Of a DNA stretch of 64,000 bases, positions 1 to 9,286 are shown in pieces; position 1 is the stretch's first letter; the number at the start of each line of letters is the position of its first letter. The stretch comes from Streptomyces cinnabarinus (GTDB taxonomy: Bacteria > Actinomycetota > Actinomycetes > Streptomycetales > Streptomycetaceae). Below the pieces are notes generated by a model that saw nothing but the letters and a program-made list of their open reading frames with translations, did not search any database and was not told where the DNA came from. The stretch spans positions 2,480,001 to 2,544,000 of the forward strand of contig NZ_CP114413.1 in NCBI RefSeq assembly GCF_027270315.1. Reading direction: 5' to 3'. A program made the position numbers and the translations under genes.

Positions 1-156
1 AGCATCGCCGGACTCCTCACCGGCCACCCCTCCGCCCTCCCCGACCACTGGACGACCCCGCTCAAGAACCGGCTGTCCACCTCCGTCGGTGACTTCAACG
101 GCACCGGCTTCGACACCCTGGCCCACCTCACCCACCGGGAGGCGCACCGCCCATGA
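1..156 (+). CDS. ADP-ribosylglycohydrolase family protein, C-terminal end only
   Basis: The first 51 codons are open in frame 1 and end at TGA 154-156. The tail contains PLKNRLSTSVGDF followed by GTGFDTLAHLTHREA, which resembles the C-terminus of DraG/ADP-ribosylglycohydrolase-type proteins that hydrolyse N- or O-glycosidic ADP-ribose bonds; the metal-binding residues lie outside the window. The stop overlaps the start of the next gene (ATGA), so it is the upstream member of a translationally coupled operon with the sugar kinase. The family call rests on about 50 residues from memory and could be wrong; that a gene ends here is clear. Confidence 0.65.
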   Translation, partial: SIAGLLTGHPSALPDHWTTPLKNRLSTSVGDFNGTGFDTLAHLTHREAHRP

Positions 157-1046
157 CGCACATCGCCGTACTCGGCAGCACCAACATGGATCTCGTCGCC
201 TTCGTGGCGAAGGCACCCCAGCACGGGGAGACCGTCACGGGCCGCGAGTTCCGTACGATCCCCGGCGGCAAGGGCGCCAACCAGGCCGTCGCCGCGGCCC
301 GCGCGGGCGCCACCGTCTCCATGATCGGCGCCGTCGGCAACGACTCCTTCGGCACCCGGCTGCGCTCCACCCTGGAGCACTCCGGCGTCGAGACCGACCA
401 TCTGCGCACCACGGAGGGCTCCTCCGGCACCGCCCACATCGTCGTCGACGACGAGGGCGGCAACGCGATCGTGGTGATCCCCGCCGCCAACGGCACCGTC
501 GACCACCTCGCCCCGGGCGACGAGGGCCTCATCGCCTCCGCCGACGCCCTGCTGCTCCAGCTGGAGATCCCGCTCGCCGCGGTCCTCGCGGGCGCCGAGG
601 CGGCCCGTGCCCACGGCGTGCGGACGGTCCTCACCCCGGCGCCCGCCCAGCCGCTGCCCCTCGAACTCCTCAACGCCACCGACCTGTTGCTGCCCAACGA
701 GCACGAGGCCACCACCCTCACCGGCCGTACCGACCCGGGTGCGGCGGCGCTCGCCCTGCTGGAGGAGGTCCCGGAGGTGGTCGTCACCCTGGGCGCGGCG
801 GGCAGCCTGTACGCGGCCCGCGGCGCCGAGCCGATCGTCGTCCCCGCGCCCCAGGTCACCGCCGTGGACACCACCGGCGCCGGGGACACCTTCGCCGGCA
901 CCCTCGCGGTGGCGCTCACCGAGGGCCGCCCGATGCCGGACGCGCTGGCCTGGGCGGCCGCCGCGGCGGCGCTGTCGGTGCAGCGGGCCGGGGCGTCGGA
1001 GTCGATGCCGTACCGCTCCGAGATCGAGGCGCAGTACACCTCATGA
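153..1046 (+). CDS. rbsK: PfkB/ribokinase family sugar kinase
   Basis: 297 aa, the usual ribokinase length. It should phosphorylate ribose or a related sugar or nucleoside with ATP in the cytoplasm. The N-terminus has the substrate-binding GSTNMDLV segment and the PfkB signature GGKGANQAVAAARAG near residue 43. The C-terminal signature DTTGAGDTFAG near residue 240 carries the catalytic Asp and the anion hole. Its ATG overlaps the upstream stop by 4 bases and its own stop overlaps the CoA-transferase start by 4 bases, so all four genes are coupled. The exact substrate is not shown; being next to an ADP-ribosylglycohydrolase fits ribose released from a ribosyl compound, which is inference. Confidence 0.85.
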   Translation: MTHIAVLGSTNMDLVAFVAKAPQHGETVTGREFRTIPGGKGANQAVAAARAGATVSMIGAVGNDSFGTRLRSTLEHSGVETDHLRTTEGSSGTAHIVVDDEGGNAIVVIPAANGTVDHLAPGDEGLIASADALLLQLEIPLAAVLAGAEAARAHGVRTVLTPAPAQPLPLELLNATDLLLPNEHEATTLTGRTDPGAAALALLEEVPEVVVTLGAAGSLYAARGAEPIVVPAPQVTAVDTTGAGDTFAGTLAVALTEGRPMPDALAWAAAAAALSVQRAGASESMPYRSEIEAQYTS

Positions 1047-2233
1047 ACCGAGCCCCGCTGACCGGTCTGCGCGTCCTGGACCTCGCCACCCTCTTCGCCG
1101 GGCCGCTCGCCGCCACGGCGCTCGGCGACTTCGGCGCCGAGGTCATCAAGGTCGAGCACCCGGCCAAGCCCGACCCGTCCCGCGGTCACGGCCCGGCCAA
1201 GGACGGCATCGGGCTCTGGTGGAAGCACCTCGGCCGCAACAAGCGCACGATCACCCTGAACCTGTCGACCCCGGGCGGCCGCGCCACCCTCCTGCGGCTC
1301 GCCGGCACCGCGGACGTGATCATCGAGAACTTCCGCCCCGGCACCCTGGAGAAGTGGGACCTCGGCTGGCCCGAGCTGTCCGCCGTCAACCCCCGTCTGG
1401 TCCTCACCCGGGTCACCGGCTTCGGCCAGTTCGGCCCCTACGCCCACCGCCCCGGATTCGGCACCCTCGCCGAGGCGATCAGCGGTTTCGCCGCGCTCAC
1501 CGGCGAACCGGACGCGCCTCCGACGCTCCCGCCGTTCGGCCTCGCGGACTCGATCGCGGGCCTGGCCACGGCGTACGCCGTCCTCACCGCCCTCGCCGCC
1601 CGCGACCGCACCGGCGAGGGCCAGGTCGTCGACCTCTCCCTGATCGAACCGATGCTCTCGGTCCTCGGCCCCCAGCCCACCTGGTACGACCAGCTCGGCT
1701 ACGTCCAGCAGCGCACCGGCAACCGCTCGGCGAACAACGCGCCGCGCAACACCTACCGCACCGCGGACGGCAGTTGGGTCGCGGTCTCCACCTCGGCCCA
1801 GTCGGTGGCGGAACGCGTTCTGCGGCTGGTGGGCCGCCCGGAGCTGATCGACGAGCCGTGGTTCGCCACGGGCGCCGACCGGGCCCGGCACGCGGACGTC
1901 CTCGACGCGGCGGTCGGCGGCTGGATCGCCGAGCGGACCCGCGAGGAGGTGATCGCGGCCTTCGAGAAGGCGGAGGCGGCCGTCGCCCCGATCCAGGACG
2001 TGCGCGAGGTGATGACGGACCCGCAGTACCAGGCGCTCGACACGATCACCACGGTCGACGACCCGGAGCTCGGGCCCCTGCGTATGCAGAACGTCCTCTT
2101 CCGCCTCTCCGCGACCCCCGGCGCGATCCGCTGGACCGGCCGCCCGCACGGCGCCGACACCGACGAGGTCCTCACCGAGCTGGGCCTGACCCCGGCGGAC
2201 GTGGCGGCCCTGCGCGCGGAGGGCGCCGTATGA
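1043..2233 (+). CDS. class III (CaiB/BaiF) CoA-transferase
   Basis: 396 aa, typical for family III CoA-transferases, which move CoA between carboxylic acids. The N-terminus reads LRVLDLATLFAGP and is followed by GDFGAEVIKVEHP and the conserved ENFRPGTLEKWDLG segment. The Asp that forms the acyl-aspartyl intermediate is expected in the FGLADSIAGL region near residue 170. The ATG at 1043 overlaps the kinase stop (ATGA); the frame is open further upstream but that stretch is the kinase gene read in another frame. The next gene is a CitE-type lyase, so the pair could activate and then cleave or hydrate a short dicarboxylic or hydroxy acid. The substrate is unknown. Confidence 0.88.
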   Translation: MNRAPLTGLRVLDLATLFAGPLAATALGDFGAEVIKVEHPAKPDPSRGHGPAKDGIGLWWKHLGRNKRTITLNLSTPGGRATLLRLAGTADVIIENFRPGTLEKWDLGWPELSAVNPRLVLTRVTGFGQFGPYAHRPGFGTLAEAISGFAALTGEPDAPPTLPPFGLADSIAGLATAYAVLTALAARDRTGEGQVVDLSLIEPMLSVLGPQPTWYDQLGYVQQRTGNRSANNAPRNTYRTADGSWVAVSTSAQSVAERVLRLVGRPELIDEPWFATGADRARHADVLDAAVGGWIAERTREEVIAAFEKAEAAVAPIQDVREVMTDPQYQALDTITTVDDPELGPLRMQNVLFRLSATPGAIRWTGRPHGADTDEVLTELGLTPADVAALRAEGAV

Positions 2234-3042
2234 CGATCCCGCTCACCTGGCTGTACGTCCCCGGCGACCGCCAGGACACGGTGGCCAAGGCGCTGCGGTC
2301 CGGAGCGGACGTCGTGGTGATCGACCTGGAGGACGCGGTCGCCCCCGACCGCAAGGAGTACGCCCGCGCCGCGACGGCCGAGTTCCTCTCCGACCCGCGG
2401 CCCGTCCCGGTCCACGTCCGTGTGAACGCCCTGGACGGACCCTTCGCGGCGGCGGACCTGAAGGCACTGGCCCACCTGGTCGGCGTGGCGGGCCTCCGGC
2501 TGCCCAAGGTCACCTCACCCGACCAGATCCGCCGGGTCGCGCAGTCCACGCCCCATCCGCTGTACGCCCTGCTGGAATCGGCCCTGGGCATCGAGCACGC
2601 CTTCACCATCGCCCAGGCCCATCCCGCGCTGCACGGCATCGCCCTGGGCGAGGCGGACCTCAAGGCCGACCTCTCCGTACGCGACGACGCGGGCCTGGAC
2701 TGGCCGCGCTCCCGGGTGATCGTCGCGGCCAGGGCGGCGGGCCTGCCACCCCCGCCCCAGTCCGTCCACCCCGACACCCGTGACCTGACGGGCCTGGCGG
2801 CGACCTGCGCCCACGGCCGCGCCCTGGGCTTCCTGGGCCGCGCGGCCATCCACCCCCGCCAACTCCCCGTCATCGAACGGGCCTACCTCCCCACGGAGGA
2901 GGACCTGGAACGGGCGGAGGCGATCATCAAGGCGGCCACGGCACACGGTGGTGCGCAGGCGCTGCGCGACGGCACGTTCATCGACGCGGCAGTGGTGGCG
3001 GCGGCCCACCGCACGCTCTCCCTCGCGGCCCGCCGCGGCTGA
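2230..3042 (+). CDS. CitE-like HpcH/HpaI aldolase/citrate lyase family protein
   Basis: 270 aa. It is the TIM-barrel CitE fold that cleaves or condenses acyl-CoA thioesters such as citramalyl-CoA or malyl-CoA with Mg2+. Visible motifs are LYVPGDR at the N-terminus (CoA-binding Arg), VVVIDLEDAVAP (metal-binding Glu/Asp), LLESALGIEHA, GEADLKADL and GRAAIHPRQL near the C-terminus. The start overlaps the CoA-transferase stop by 4 bases. No citrate lyase alpha or gamma subunit is adjacent, so it is a stand-alone CitE-like enzyme rather than part of citrate lyase. It is the last gene of the operon and is followed by a strong hairpin. Confidence 0.85.
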   Translation: MTIPLTWLYVPGDRQDTVAKALRSGADVVVIDLEDAVAPDRKEYARAATAEFLSDPRPVPVHVRVNALDGPFAAADLKALAHLVGVAGLRLPKVTSPDQIRRVAQSTPHPLYALLESALGIEHAFTIAQAHPALHGIALGEADLKADLSVRDDAGLDWPRSRVIVAARAAGLPPPPQSVHPDTRDLTGLAATCAHGRALGFLGRAAIHPRQLPVIERAYLPTEEDLERAEAIIKAATAHGGAQALRDGTFIDAAVVAAAHRTLSLAARRG

Positions 3043-3060
3043 CAAGGGCGGCCGACAACG

Positions 3061-3097
3061 GCGAAGGGCGCCCGGAACACTTCCGGGCGCCCTTCGC
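3061..3097. terminator. bidirectional hairpin terminator between citE-like gene and lgt
   Basis: A perfect 17-bp inverted repeat (GCGAAGGGCGCCCGGAA and its complement) with a 3-base loop lies between two convergent genes whose stops are at 3042 and 3116. It can serve both strands; no long T run follows. Confidence 0.85.
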
Positions 3098-3115
3098 CGT
3101 CGTACGTCCGACCGG

Positions 3116-4078
3116 TCAGCCCTTCTTCGCCGACCCGGCCCCGTCGTTGGCATCGTCCTTCAGGTCGGAGGACTCCTCGTCGGCCGTGTCGGCGCCGTCC
3201 GCCTTCTCGGCCTTCTCGGCGTCGTCCGCTTCGTCCTCGTCGGCCGGGGCCACGGCGTCGACCGCGCCCGGCTCGACCACGGCCTCCCGGCCCGGCCGCT
3301 GCTTGGCGGAGACGACGATGTAGAGCACCGCCAGCAGGAAGACCACCAGCGCGGTCCAGTTGTTCAGGCGGAGGCCCAGGATCTCGTGCGCCTCGTCGAC
3401 CCGCATGTACTCGATCCAGAACCGGCCCACGCAGTAGGACGCGACGTACAGCGCGAACGCCCGCCCGTGGCCCAGCTTGAACCGGCGGTCGGCCCAGATG
3501 ACGAGCAGCGCCACACCGACGCACCACAGCGACTCGTACAGGAACGTCGGGTGGTAGGTGCCCGGCTCCCGGCCGTCCGAGGAGGAGGTGATCTCGACGG
3601 CCCAGGGCAGGTCGGTGGCCCTGCCGTACAGCTCCTGGTTGAACCAGTTGCCCCAGCGGCCGATGGCCTGCGCGAGGGCGATGCCGGGGGCGACGGCGTC
3701 GGCGTACGCCGGCAGCGGGATGCCCCGGCGCCGGCAGCCGATCCACGCGCCCAGCGCGCCGAACGCGATGGCACCCCAGATGCCGAGGCCGCCCTCCCAG
3801 ATCTTGAAGGCGTCCACCCAGTCACGGCCCTCGCTGAAGTACAGCTGGTAGTCCGTGATCACGTGGTAGAGGCGCCCGCCGACCAGTCCGAAGGGGACGG
3901 CCCACACCGCGATGTCGGCCACCGTGCCGGACCGGCCGCCGCGGGCGATCCAGCGCTTGTTGCCGAGCCAGACGGCGACGAAGACGCCGATGATGATGCA
4001 GAACGCGTAGCCTCGCAGCGGAATGGGACCGAGGTGGATCACCCCGCGCGACGGGCTGGGAATGTAGGCAAGTTCCAT
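3116..4078 (-). CDS. lgt: prolipoprotein diacylglyceryl transferase
   Basis: 320 aa integral membrane enzyme. It transfers diacylglycerol from phosphatidylglycerol to the lipobox cysteine of prelipoproteins, the first step of lipoprotein maturation (lspA for the second step is at 43605-44204). The Lgt signature GRWGNWFNQELYG is present near residue 140, with several hydrophobic segments and RFWIEYMRVDE near the C-terminal part of the core. The last roughly 60 residues are Ala/Asp/Glu/Lys-rich and unlike the compact enzymes of low-GC bacteria; such acidic cytoplasmic tails are common in actinobacteria. It lies downstream of the trp genes, with a secreted thioredoxin-like gene between. Confidence 0.96.
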   Translation of the reverse strand: MELAYIPSPSRGVIHLGPIPLRGYAFCIIIGVFVAVWLGNKRWIARGGRSGTVADIAVWAVPFGLVGGRLYHVITDYQLYFSEGRDWVDAFKIWEGGLGIWGAIAFGALGAWIGCRRRGIPLPAYADAVAPGIALAQAIGRWGNWFNQELYGRATDLPWAVEITSSSDGREPGTYHPTFLYESLWCVGVALLVIWADRRFKLGHGRAFALYVASYCVGRFWIEYMRVDEAHEILGLRLNNWTALVVFLLAVLYIVVSAKQRPGREAVVEPGAVDAVAPADEDEADDAEKAEKADGADTADEESSDLKDDANDGAGSAKKG

Positions 4079-4159
4079 GGCAAGGTCGACGCTACCCTGC
4101 CGGGCGGCGCACGCGTCGGGCAGCCCGGCTACGGCTCCATAACAGGCGGGCCCCGCGCC

Positions 4160-4936
4160 CTATCCCTTGGCCGCCTCCTGCACCTGCTCCTTCAGCTTCT
4201 GAGGCGTCATCGACTGGTCCTGGTAGATGTTCTTGCCGTCCAGCAGCACGGTCGGTGTGCCGGTGAAGCCGCCGCTGCGGAAGGCCTCGTTCGACTTCGC
4301 CACCCAGCCGTTGTGCGTGCCCTCCTCCACACAGGTGCGGAAGGCGGGCGTGTCCAGTCCGTCGACCTTGGCGGCCAGCTCGAAGAGCTTGCTGTTCTCC
4401 GCGAAGGCGTCGTCGGTCTCGGCGGGCTGGTTCGTGTAGAGCACATCGTGGTACTCGACGAACTTCCCGGCGTCCTGGGCGCAGGCCGCGGCGTTGGCGG
4501 CGTTCTGGGAGCCGGTGCCGCCCATGTTGCCGTCGATGATCGTCGCGAGGCGGTACTCGACTCTGAGCTGACCGGCGTCGGTCAGCTCATGGATCGTCGA
4601 GCGGTAGGCGTCCTCGAAGGACTTGCAGGCCGGGCAGCGGAAGTCCTCCCAGACCACGAGGGTCGACGGGGCGTCCTCCTCGCCGACCGGGATCGCCAGG
4701 CTGTCCTCGCCCTGCGCGCCCGAGGGGGCCACGACGGGACCGGCGGAGTCGCCGTCGTCGTCCTTTCCGGCATTGGCGGCGATCACCCCGATCACCGCGG
4801 CGAGCCCCAGGACGCAGACGACGCTCGCTCCGACGATCAGCGTGCGCCGACGCCTCTCCGCGGCCTTCTGCTTCTCTCGCTCGATGGCCATCCGCTCCCG
4901 GGCGGTGCGCTTTCCCTCACGGTTCTTCTCGCTCAC
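4160..4936 (-). CDS. membrane-anchored DsbA-like thioredoxin domain protein
   Basis: 258 aa. A basic, Lys/Arg-rich cytoplasmic N-terminus (residues 1-30) is followed by one membrane segment (TLIVGASVVCVLGLAAVIG) and an extracellular thioredoxin/DsbA-type domain. The redox motif is CPAC in WEDFRCPACKSFEDA near residue 105, and the cis-Pro loop is TGTPTVLLDGK near residue 230. It probably forms or reshuffles disulfides in secreted proteins. The start is GTG at 4936. A strong hairpin separates it from trpA, so it need not belong to the trp transcript. A paralogue with CPVC lies at 34914-35753. Confidence 0.88.
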   Translation of the reverse strand: MSEKNREGKRTARERMAIEREKQKAAERRRRTLIVGASVVCVLGLAAVIGVIAANAGKDDDGDSAGPVVAPSGAQGEDSLAIPVGEEDAPSTLVVWEDFRCPACKSFEDAYRSTIHELTDAGQLRVEYRLATIIDGNMGGTGSQNAANAAACAQDAGKFVEYHDVLYTNQPAETDDAFAENSKLFELAAKVDGLDTPAFRTCVEEGTHNGWVAKSNEAFRSGGFTGTPTVLLDGKNIYQDQSMTPQKLKEQVQEAAKG

Positions 4937-4950
4937 ACCCCGGAAACGAA

Positions 4951-4977
4951 CCGGGGAGGCGCGCAGCGCCTCCCCGG
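4951..4977 (-). terminator. hairpin terminator downstream of trpA
   Basis: A perfect 12-bp stem (CCGGGGAGGCGC, loop GCA) sits 21 bases past the trpA stop on the minus strand. An alternative shorter stem CCCCGG/CCGGGG overlaps it at 4939-4956. It probably ends the trp transcript. Confidence 0.8.
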
Positions 4978-4998
4978 TCCCAGGTCCACCCGTTCGGG

Positions 4999-5813
4999 TT
5001 ACACCTTGCCTCGGACTCCGTCGGCGAGATCGGCGGCGAGGGCGCGGACGGCCTCGATACCGGCCGCGTGGTCGGGCGCGTCCAGCATCCGCTTCACGAA
5101 CGCCGAACCGACGATGACCCCGTCGGCGAACCCGGCGACCTCGGCCGCCTGCGCGGCGTTGGAGACGCCGAGCCCGACGCAGACGGGCAGCCCGCTGCCG
5201 GTGGCCCGGGTCCGCTCGACCAGGTCCTGCGCCTGCGCGCCGACCGACTCACGGGTTCCGGTGACGCCCATCAGCGAGGCGGCGTAGACGAAGCCGCTGC
5301 CCGCCGCGGTGATCTGGGCGAGCCGCTCGTCCTTGCTGCTCGGGGCGACGACGAAGACCGTCGCGAGCCCGTGCTTCTCGGCGTGCTCCCGCCACAGCGC
5401 CGCCTCCTGCACGGGCAGGTCGGGCAGGATGCACCCGGCGCCGCCCGCCTCCGCGAGCTCCGCGGTGAACCGCTCGACGCCGTAGCGGTCGATCGGGTTC
5501 CAGTAGGTCATGACGAGCACCGGCTTGCCGGTCGCGGCGTGGGCCTCGCGGACCGTGCGCATCACGTCGGCGATCTTCACTCCGCCGCGCAGCGCGATGT
5601 CGTCGGCGGTCTGGATGACGGGACCGTCGAGGACGGGGTCGCTGTGCGGCAGACCGACCTCGACGATGTCCGCGCCGCCGTCGAAGACGGCCTTGATCGC
5701 CTCGATGCCGCCGTCCACGGTCGGGAACCCGGCCGGGAGGTAGGCGATGAGCGCGGAGCGGCCCTCGGCCTTGGCGGCGGCGAGGGTGTCCGTCAACAGC
5801 TGGATGTTCCCGC

Positions 5814-5817
<4 letters not shown>
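4999..5817 (-). CDS. trpA: tryptophan synthase alpha subunit
   Basis: 272 aa TIM barrel. It cleaves indole-3-glycerol phosphate to indole and glyceraldehyde-3-phosphate and passes indole to TrpB. The active-site segment VEVGLPHSDPVLDGP holds the catalytic Glu and Asp. The start is GTG at 5817 and forms a GTGA overlap with the trpB stop, so the 1:1 subunits are translationally coupled. It is followed by a strong hairpin. Confidence 0.97.
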
Positions 5818-7097
<1,280 letters not shown>

Positions 7098-7167
7098 GCG
7101 GATACCTCACGGTGAGTGGTGTGTGAGCAGCACTGTTCGCCGTGGGGGCGGGGGATGGTGTGTCGAC

Positions 7168-7243
7168 TGCGAGCCGTCAGTGGCTGATCGCGCCCGCGCG
7201 GCGGTAGCCGCAAATCAAACACAGCCCCGCGCCCCTGACGGGG
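7168..7243 (-). repeat. dispersed Streptomyces GC-rich repeat, long variant, overlapping the 3' end of trpM
   Basis: Read on the minus strand it begins CAGGGGCGCGGGGCTGTG, continues through TTGCGGCTACCGCCGCG and ends GGGCGCGATCAGCCACTGAC then GGCTCGCAG. The same start (CAGGGGCGCGGGG) and end (GCGCGAcCAGCC, then CGGCcCGC) occur in the short copy at 9234-9280. From memory both variants are scattered between genes in many Streptomyces genomes. Here the repeat supplies roughly the last 22 codons and the stop codon of trpM. Confidence 0.7.
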
Positions 7244-7404
7244 CGCTGCTGCCATCGCATGCCATTGACTTGCCCTGGTTCGTCCCCGATGACGTACCGC
7301 ACTCTGCGGCCGTGCACCCTGCGTGCGGGCGCGCGGCAACCACGGGGGCGGCAACCGCGCGCGAGGCGGGCATACCTGTCCGTGGCTGTCGTCGTGGGAG
7401 TCAT
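7177..7404 (-). CDS. trpM: TrpM (TrpX), small Trp-operon regulatory protein
   Basis: 75 aa from the ATG at 7404; a TTG at 7413 is an alternative. It is very Arg/Gly-rich, with CRPRGCRAPARRVHGRRVRY then VIGDEPGQVNGMRW. This core matches the small protein between trpC and trpB in Streptomyces coelicolor that has been reported to modulate tryptophan synthesis and differentiation (from memory, Palazzotto and co-workers). It starts 22 bases after the trpC stop and precedes trpB by 79 bases. The last roughly 22 residues (ending GLCLICGYRRAGAISH) are encoded by a dispersed repeat, so the C-terminus probably varies between species. The biochemical function is not known from the sequence. Confidence 0.8.
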   Translation of the reverse strand: MTPTTTATDRYARLARGCRPRGCRAPARRVHGRRVRYVIGDEPGQVNGMRWQQRPVRGAGLCLICGYRRAGAISH

Positions 7405-7426
7405 CGGGGCCAAGCCTATCGAAAGA

Positions 7427-8236
7427 TCAGCTACGCCCGTGCCGCAGAGCCGGGTGCTCGCCCGCCGCCACCAGGTCGGCCACCGCGGACTTGGGGTCGC
7501 GGCCCGTCACCAGGGACTCGCCGACCAGGACCGCGTCGGCGCCGGCGTTGGCGTAGGCGATGAGGTCGTGGGGGCCGCGGATGCCGGACTCGGCGATCGT
7601 GACGATGTTCGCGGGGATCTCCGGCGCGACGCGCTCGAAGGTGCCGCGGTCGACCTCCAGGGTCTTGAGGTTGCGGGCGTTGACGCCGATGATCTTGGCG
7701 CCCGCGTCCACGGCACGCTCGACCTCGTCCTCGTCGTGCACCTCGACCAGCGGGGTCAGACCGATGGAGACAGCGCGCTCGATCAGCGACTCCAGGGCCG
7801 GCTGGTCGAGGGCGGCGACGATCAGCAGGGCGAGGTCGGCGCCGTATGCGCGGGCCTCCCACAGCTGGTACGACGTGACGATGAAGTCCTTGCGCAGGAC
7901 CGGGATGTCCACGCGGGCGCGGACGGCCTCCAGGTCGGCGAGCGAGCCGCCGAAGCGGCGCTGCTCGGTCAGTACGGAGATGACGGCCGCGCCGCCCGCC
8001 TCGTAGTCCGCGGCGAGTCCGGCCGGGTCGGCGATCGCGGCCAGCGCGCCCTTGGACGGGCTGGAGCGCTTGACCTCGCAGATCACCTTGACGCCGTCGC
8101 CCTTGAGGGCGGCGACGCCGTCCTTGGCCGCGGGAGCCTTCGCCGCGCGCTCCTTGAGCTCGTCGAGGCTGACGCGCGCCTGCCGCTCCGCGAGGTCGGC
8201 ACGGACTCCGTCGATGATCTCGTCGAGCACACTCAC
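7427..8236 (-). CDS. trpC: indole-3-glycerol phosphate synthase
   Basis: 269 aa TIM barrel. It closes the indole ring from carboxyphenylaminodeoxyribulose phosphate. It has the signature CEVKRSSPSKG near residue 50 with the catalytic Lys, LRKDFIV with the second Lys near residue 110, and GVNARNLKTLEV and ESGIRGP further on. The chosen start is GTG at 8236 (VSVLDEIID), preceded by GAAGGGGGCC; the open frame upstream lacks family similarity. No trpF follows, as expected where PriA (15716-16444) supplies that step. Confidence 0.96.
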   Translation of the reverse strand: MSVLDEIIDGVRADLAERQARVSLDELKERAAKAPAAKDGVAALKGDGVKVICEVKRSSPSKGALAAIADPAGLAADYEAGGAAVISVLTEQRRFGGSLADLEAVRARVDIPVLRKDFIVTSYQLWEARAYGADLALLIVAALDQPALESLIERAVSIGLTPLVEVHDEDEVERAVDAGAKIIGVNARNLKTLEVDRGTFERVAPEIPANIVTIAESGIRGPHDLIAYANAGADAVLVGESLVTGRDPKSAVADLVAAGEHPALRHGRS

Positions 8237-8359
8237 GCGAGCGGCCCCCTTCCCGATGCGATGACGAAAACCGGTGGTCACTGCGATGGTATCCGGAGGA
8301 AGGCGTAGGCCTCGCATCCGGTTGACGGCGGTCCCACTACCTGGACATTCGCCAGTTGA

Positions 8360-8806
8360 TCAAGGATGCAGCCAGCCACCGAAGGGCAGGTTCCGGACAA
8401 CCGTGAAGACCAGCAGCAATGTGCCGAGCGTCCACAGGTGCACCGGCCCGAGATCGAGCCGCACCGGGCGTCCGCGTGCGGTGCGGACCACCCAGACGGT
8501 CCACAGCGCGGCGAAGGCCAGATAGCCCAGTACGGCCGCCGCGTTGTTCTGGAGGGCAGCGGCGAGGTCGCCGTGCGCGAAGGCGTGCGCGCTGCGCAGT
8601 CCGCCGCAGCCGGGGCAGTACAGACCGGTGAGCTGGAGCAGCGGGCAGGCCGGGTAGTGGCCGGGCTCGTTCGGGTCGACGGCGGCGACGTAGGCGAAGG
8701 CGCCGACCACGGCCGCGAGCACTCCGGTGGGTACCGCGAGACGTGCCAGGACGGCTCCGGTGCCCTGTCGTGTCACCCTGCGGCTGTCGGTGTTCACGCC
8801 TCGCAT
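8360..8806 (-). CDS. DUF2752 family membrane protein
   Basis: 148 aa with about three hydrophobic segments (residues 20-45, 85-110 and 120-145). The DUF2752 hallmark is present: PACPLLQLTGLYCPGCGG followed by LRSAHAFAHGD. Function unknown; the two Cys of CPGCG may bind metal or be redox-active, which is inference. It lies between the HGxxPAAW protein and trpC in the trp transcript. The chosen start is ATG at 8806, with only a GGGGGCAC stretch upstream as ribosome-binding site. Confidence 0.85.
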   Translation of the reverse strand: MRGVNTDSRRVTRQGTGAVLARLAVPTGVLAAVVGAFAYVAAVDPNEPGHYPACPLLQLTGLYCPGCGGLRSAHAFAHGDLAAALQNNAAAVLGYLAFAALWTVWVVRTARGRPVRLDLGPVHLWTLGTLLLVFTVVRNLPFGGWLHP

Positions 8807-8825
8807 TGTGCCCCCGGAACGCGTG

Positions 8826-8850
8826 AGGGGCGGCCTGTGGGGCCGCCCCT
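8826..8850 (-). terminator. hairpin after the HGxxPAAW protein gene
   Basis: A 10-bp perfect stem AGGGGCGGCC with loop TGTGG begins 18 bases past the stop of the minus-strand gene ending at 8868 and 20 bases before the DUF2752 start. It may terminate transcription or attenuate it before trpC. Confidence 0.6.
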
Positions 8851-8867
8851 GACGAAGATCGTGAGCG

Positions 8868-9110
8868 TCAGCTCTCGATGCTCGCCGCCTCGCTCGTGCG
8901 CAGCGGCCGGCCGGCGTCCTTGGACTGGCCGAGGCCCATGCCCTTCATGAGCCAGCCGACGACACCACCGAGGGCCACGACGCCCATGCTCGCCCAGAAG
9001 CCCGCCGGGTTGGCCAGGACCATGAAGGCACCCGCGGCGCAGAAACCGATGAAGGCGATTGTGACACCGGTCCAGGCGGCCGGGGTGTGACCGTGGCTGC
9101 TGCCCGCCAT
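8868..9110 (-). CDS. small HGxxPAAW family membrane protein
   Basis: 80 aa with two membrane segments (GVTIAFIGFCAAGAFMVLA and FWASMGVVALGGVVGWLM). The N-terminal HGHTPAAWTGV motif names the family, which is found beside trp genes in actinobacteria. ATG at 9110 is preceded by GAGGAGCAAGTC, a good ribosome-binding site. The frame is open far upstream but without a better start. Function unknown. Confidence 0.85.
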   Translation of the reverse strand: MAGSSHGHTPAAWTGVTIAFIGFCAAGAFMVLANPAGFWASMGVVALGGVVGWLMKGMGLGQSKDAGRPLRTSEAASIES

Positions 9111-9233
9111 GACTTGCTCCTCGTTGCTGTGTGTAAGTCTCTGAGCCGGACGCTCGACGTTCATTGTTCCGCATGCATGAGCGTCAGGTACTCGGGGGTC
9201 ACTCTCACGAGTCGGGTGCGCGTCAGCGCCCGA

Positions 9234-9280
9234 CAGGGGCGCGGGGAATTGCGCGACCAGCCCCCACCGGCCCGCGGCCG
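9234..9280 (+). repeat. dispersed Streptomyces GC-rich repeat, short variant
   Basis: CAGGGGCGCGGGGAATTGCG, then CGACCAGCCCCCACC and GGCCCGCGGCCG. It shares both ends with the copy at 7168-7243 but lacks that copy's central insertion. It lies in the 176-base gap between the two membrane protein genes, 7 bases past the stop of the TIGR02234 gene; nothing else is recognisable in that gap. Confidence 0.65.
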
Positions 9281-9286
9281 AAAGAC

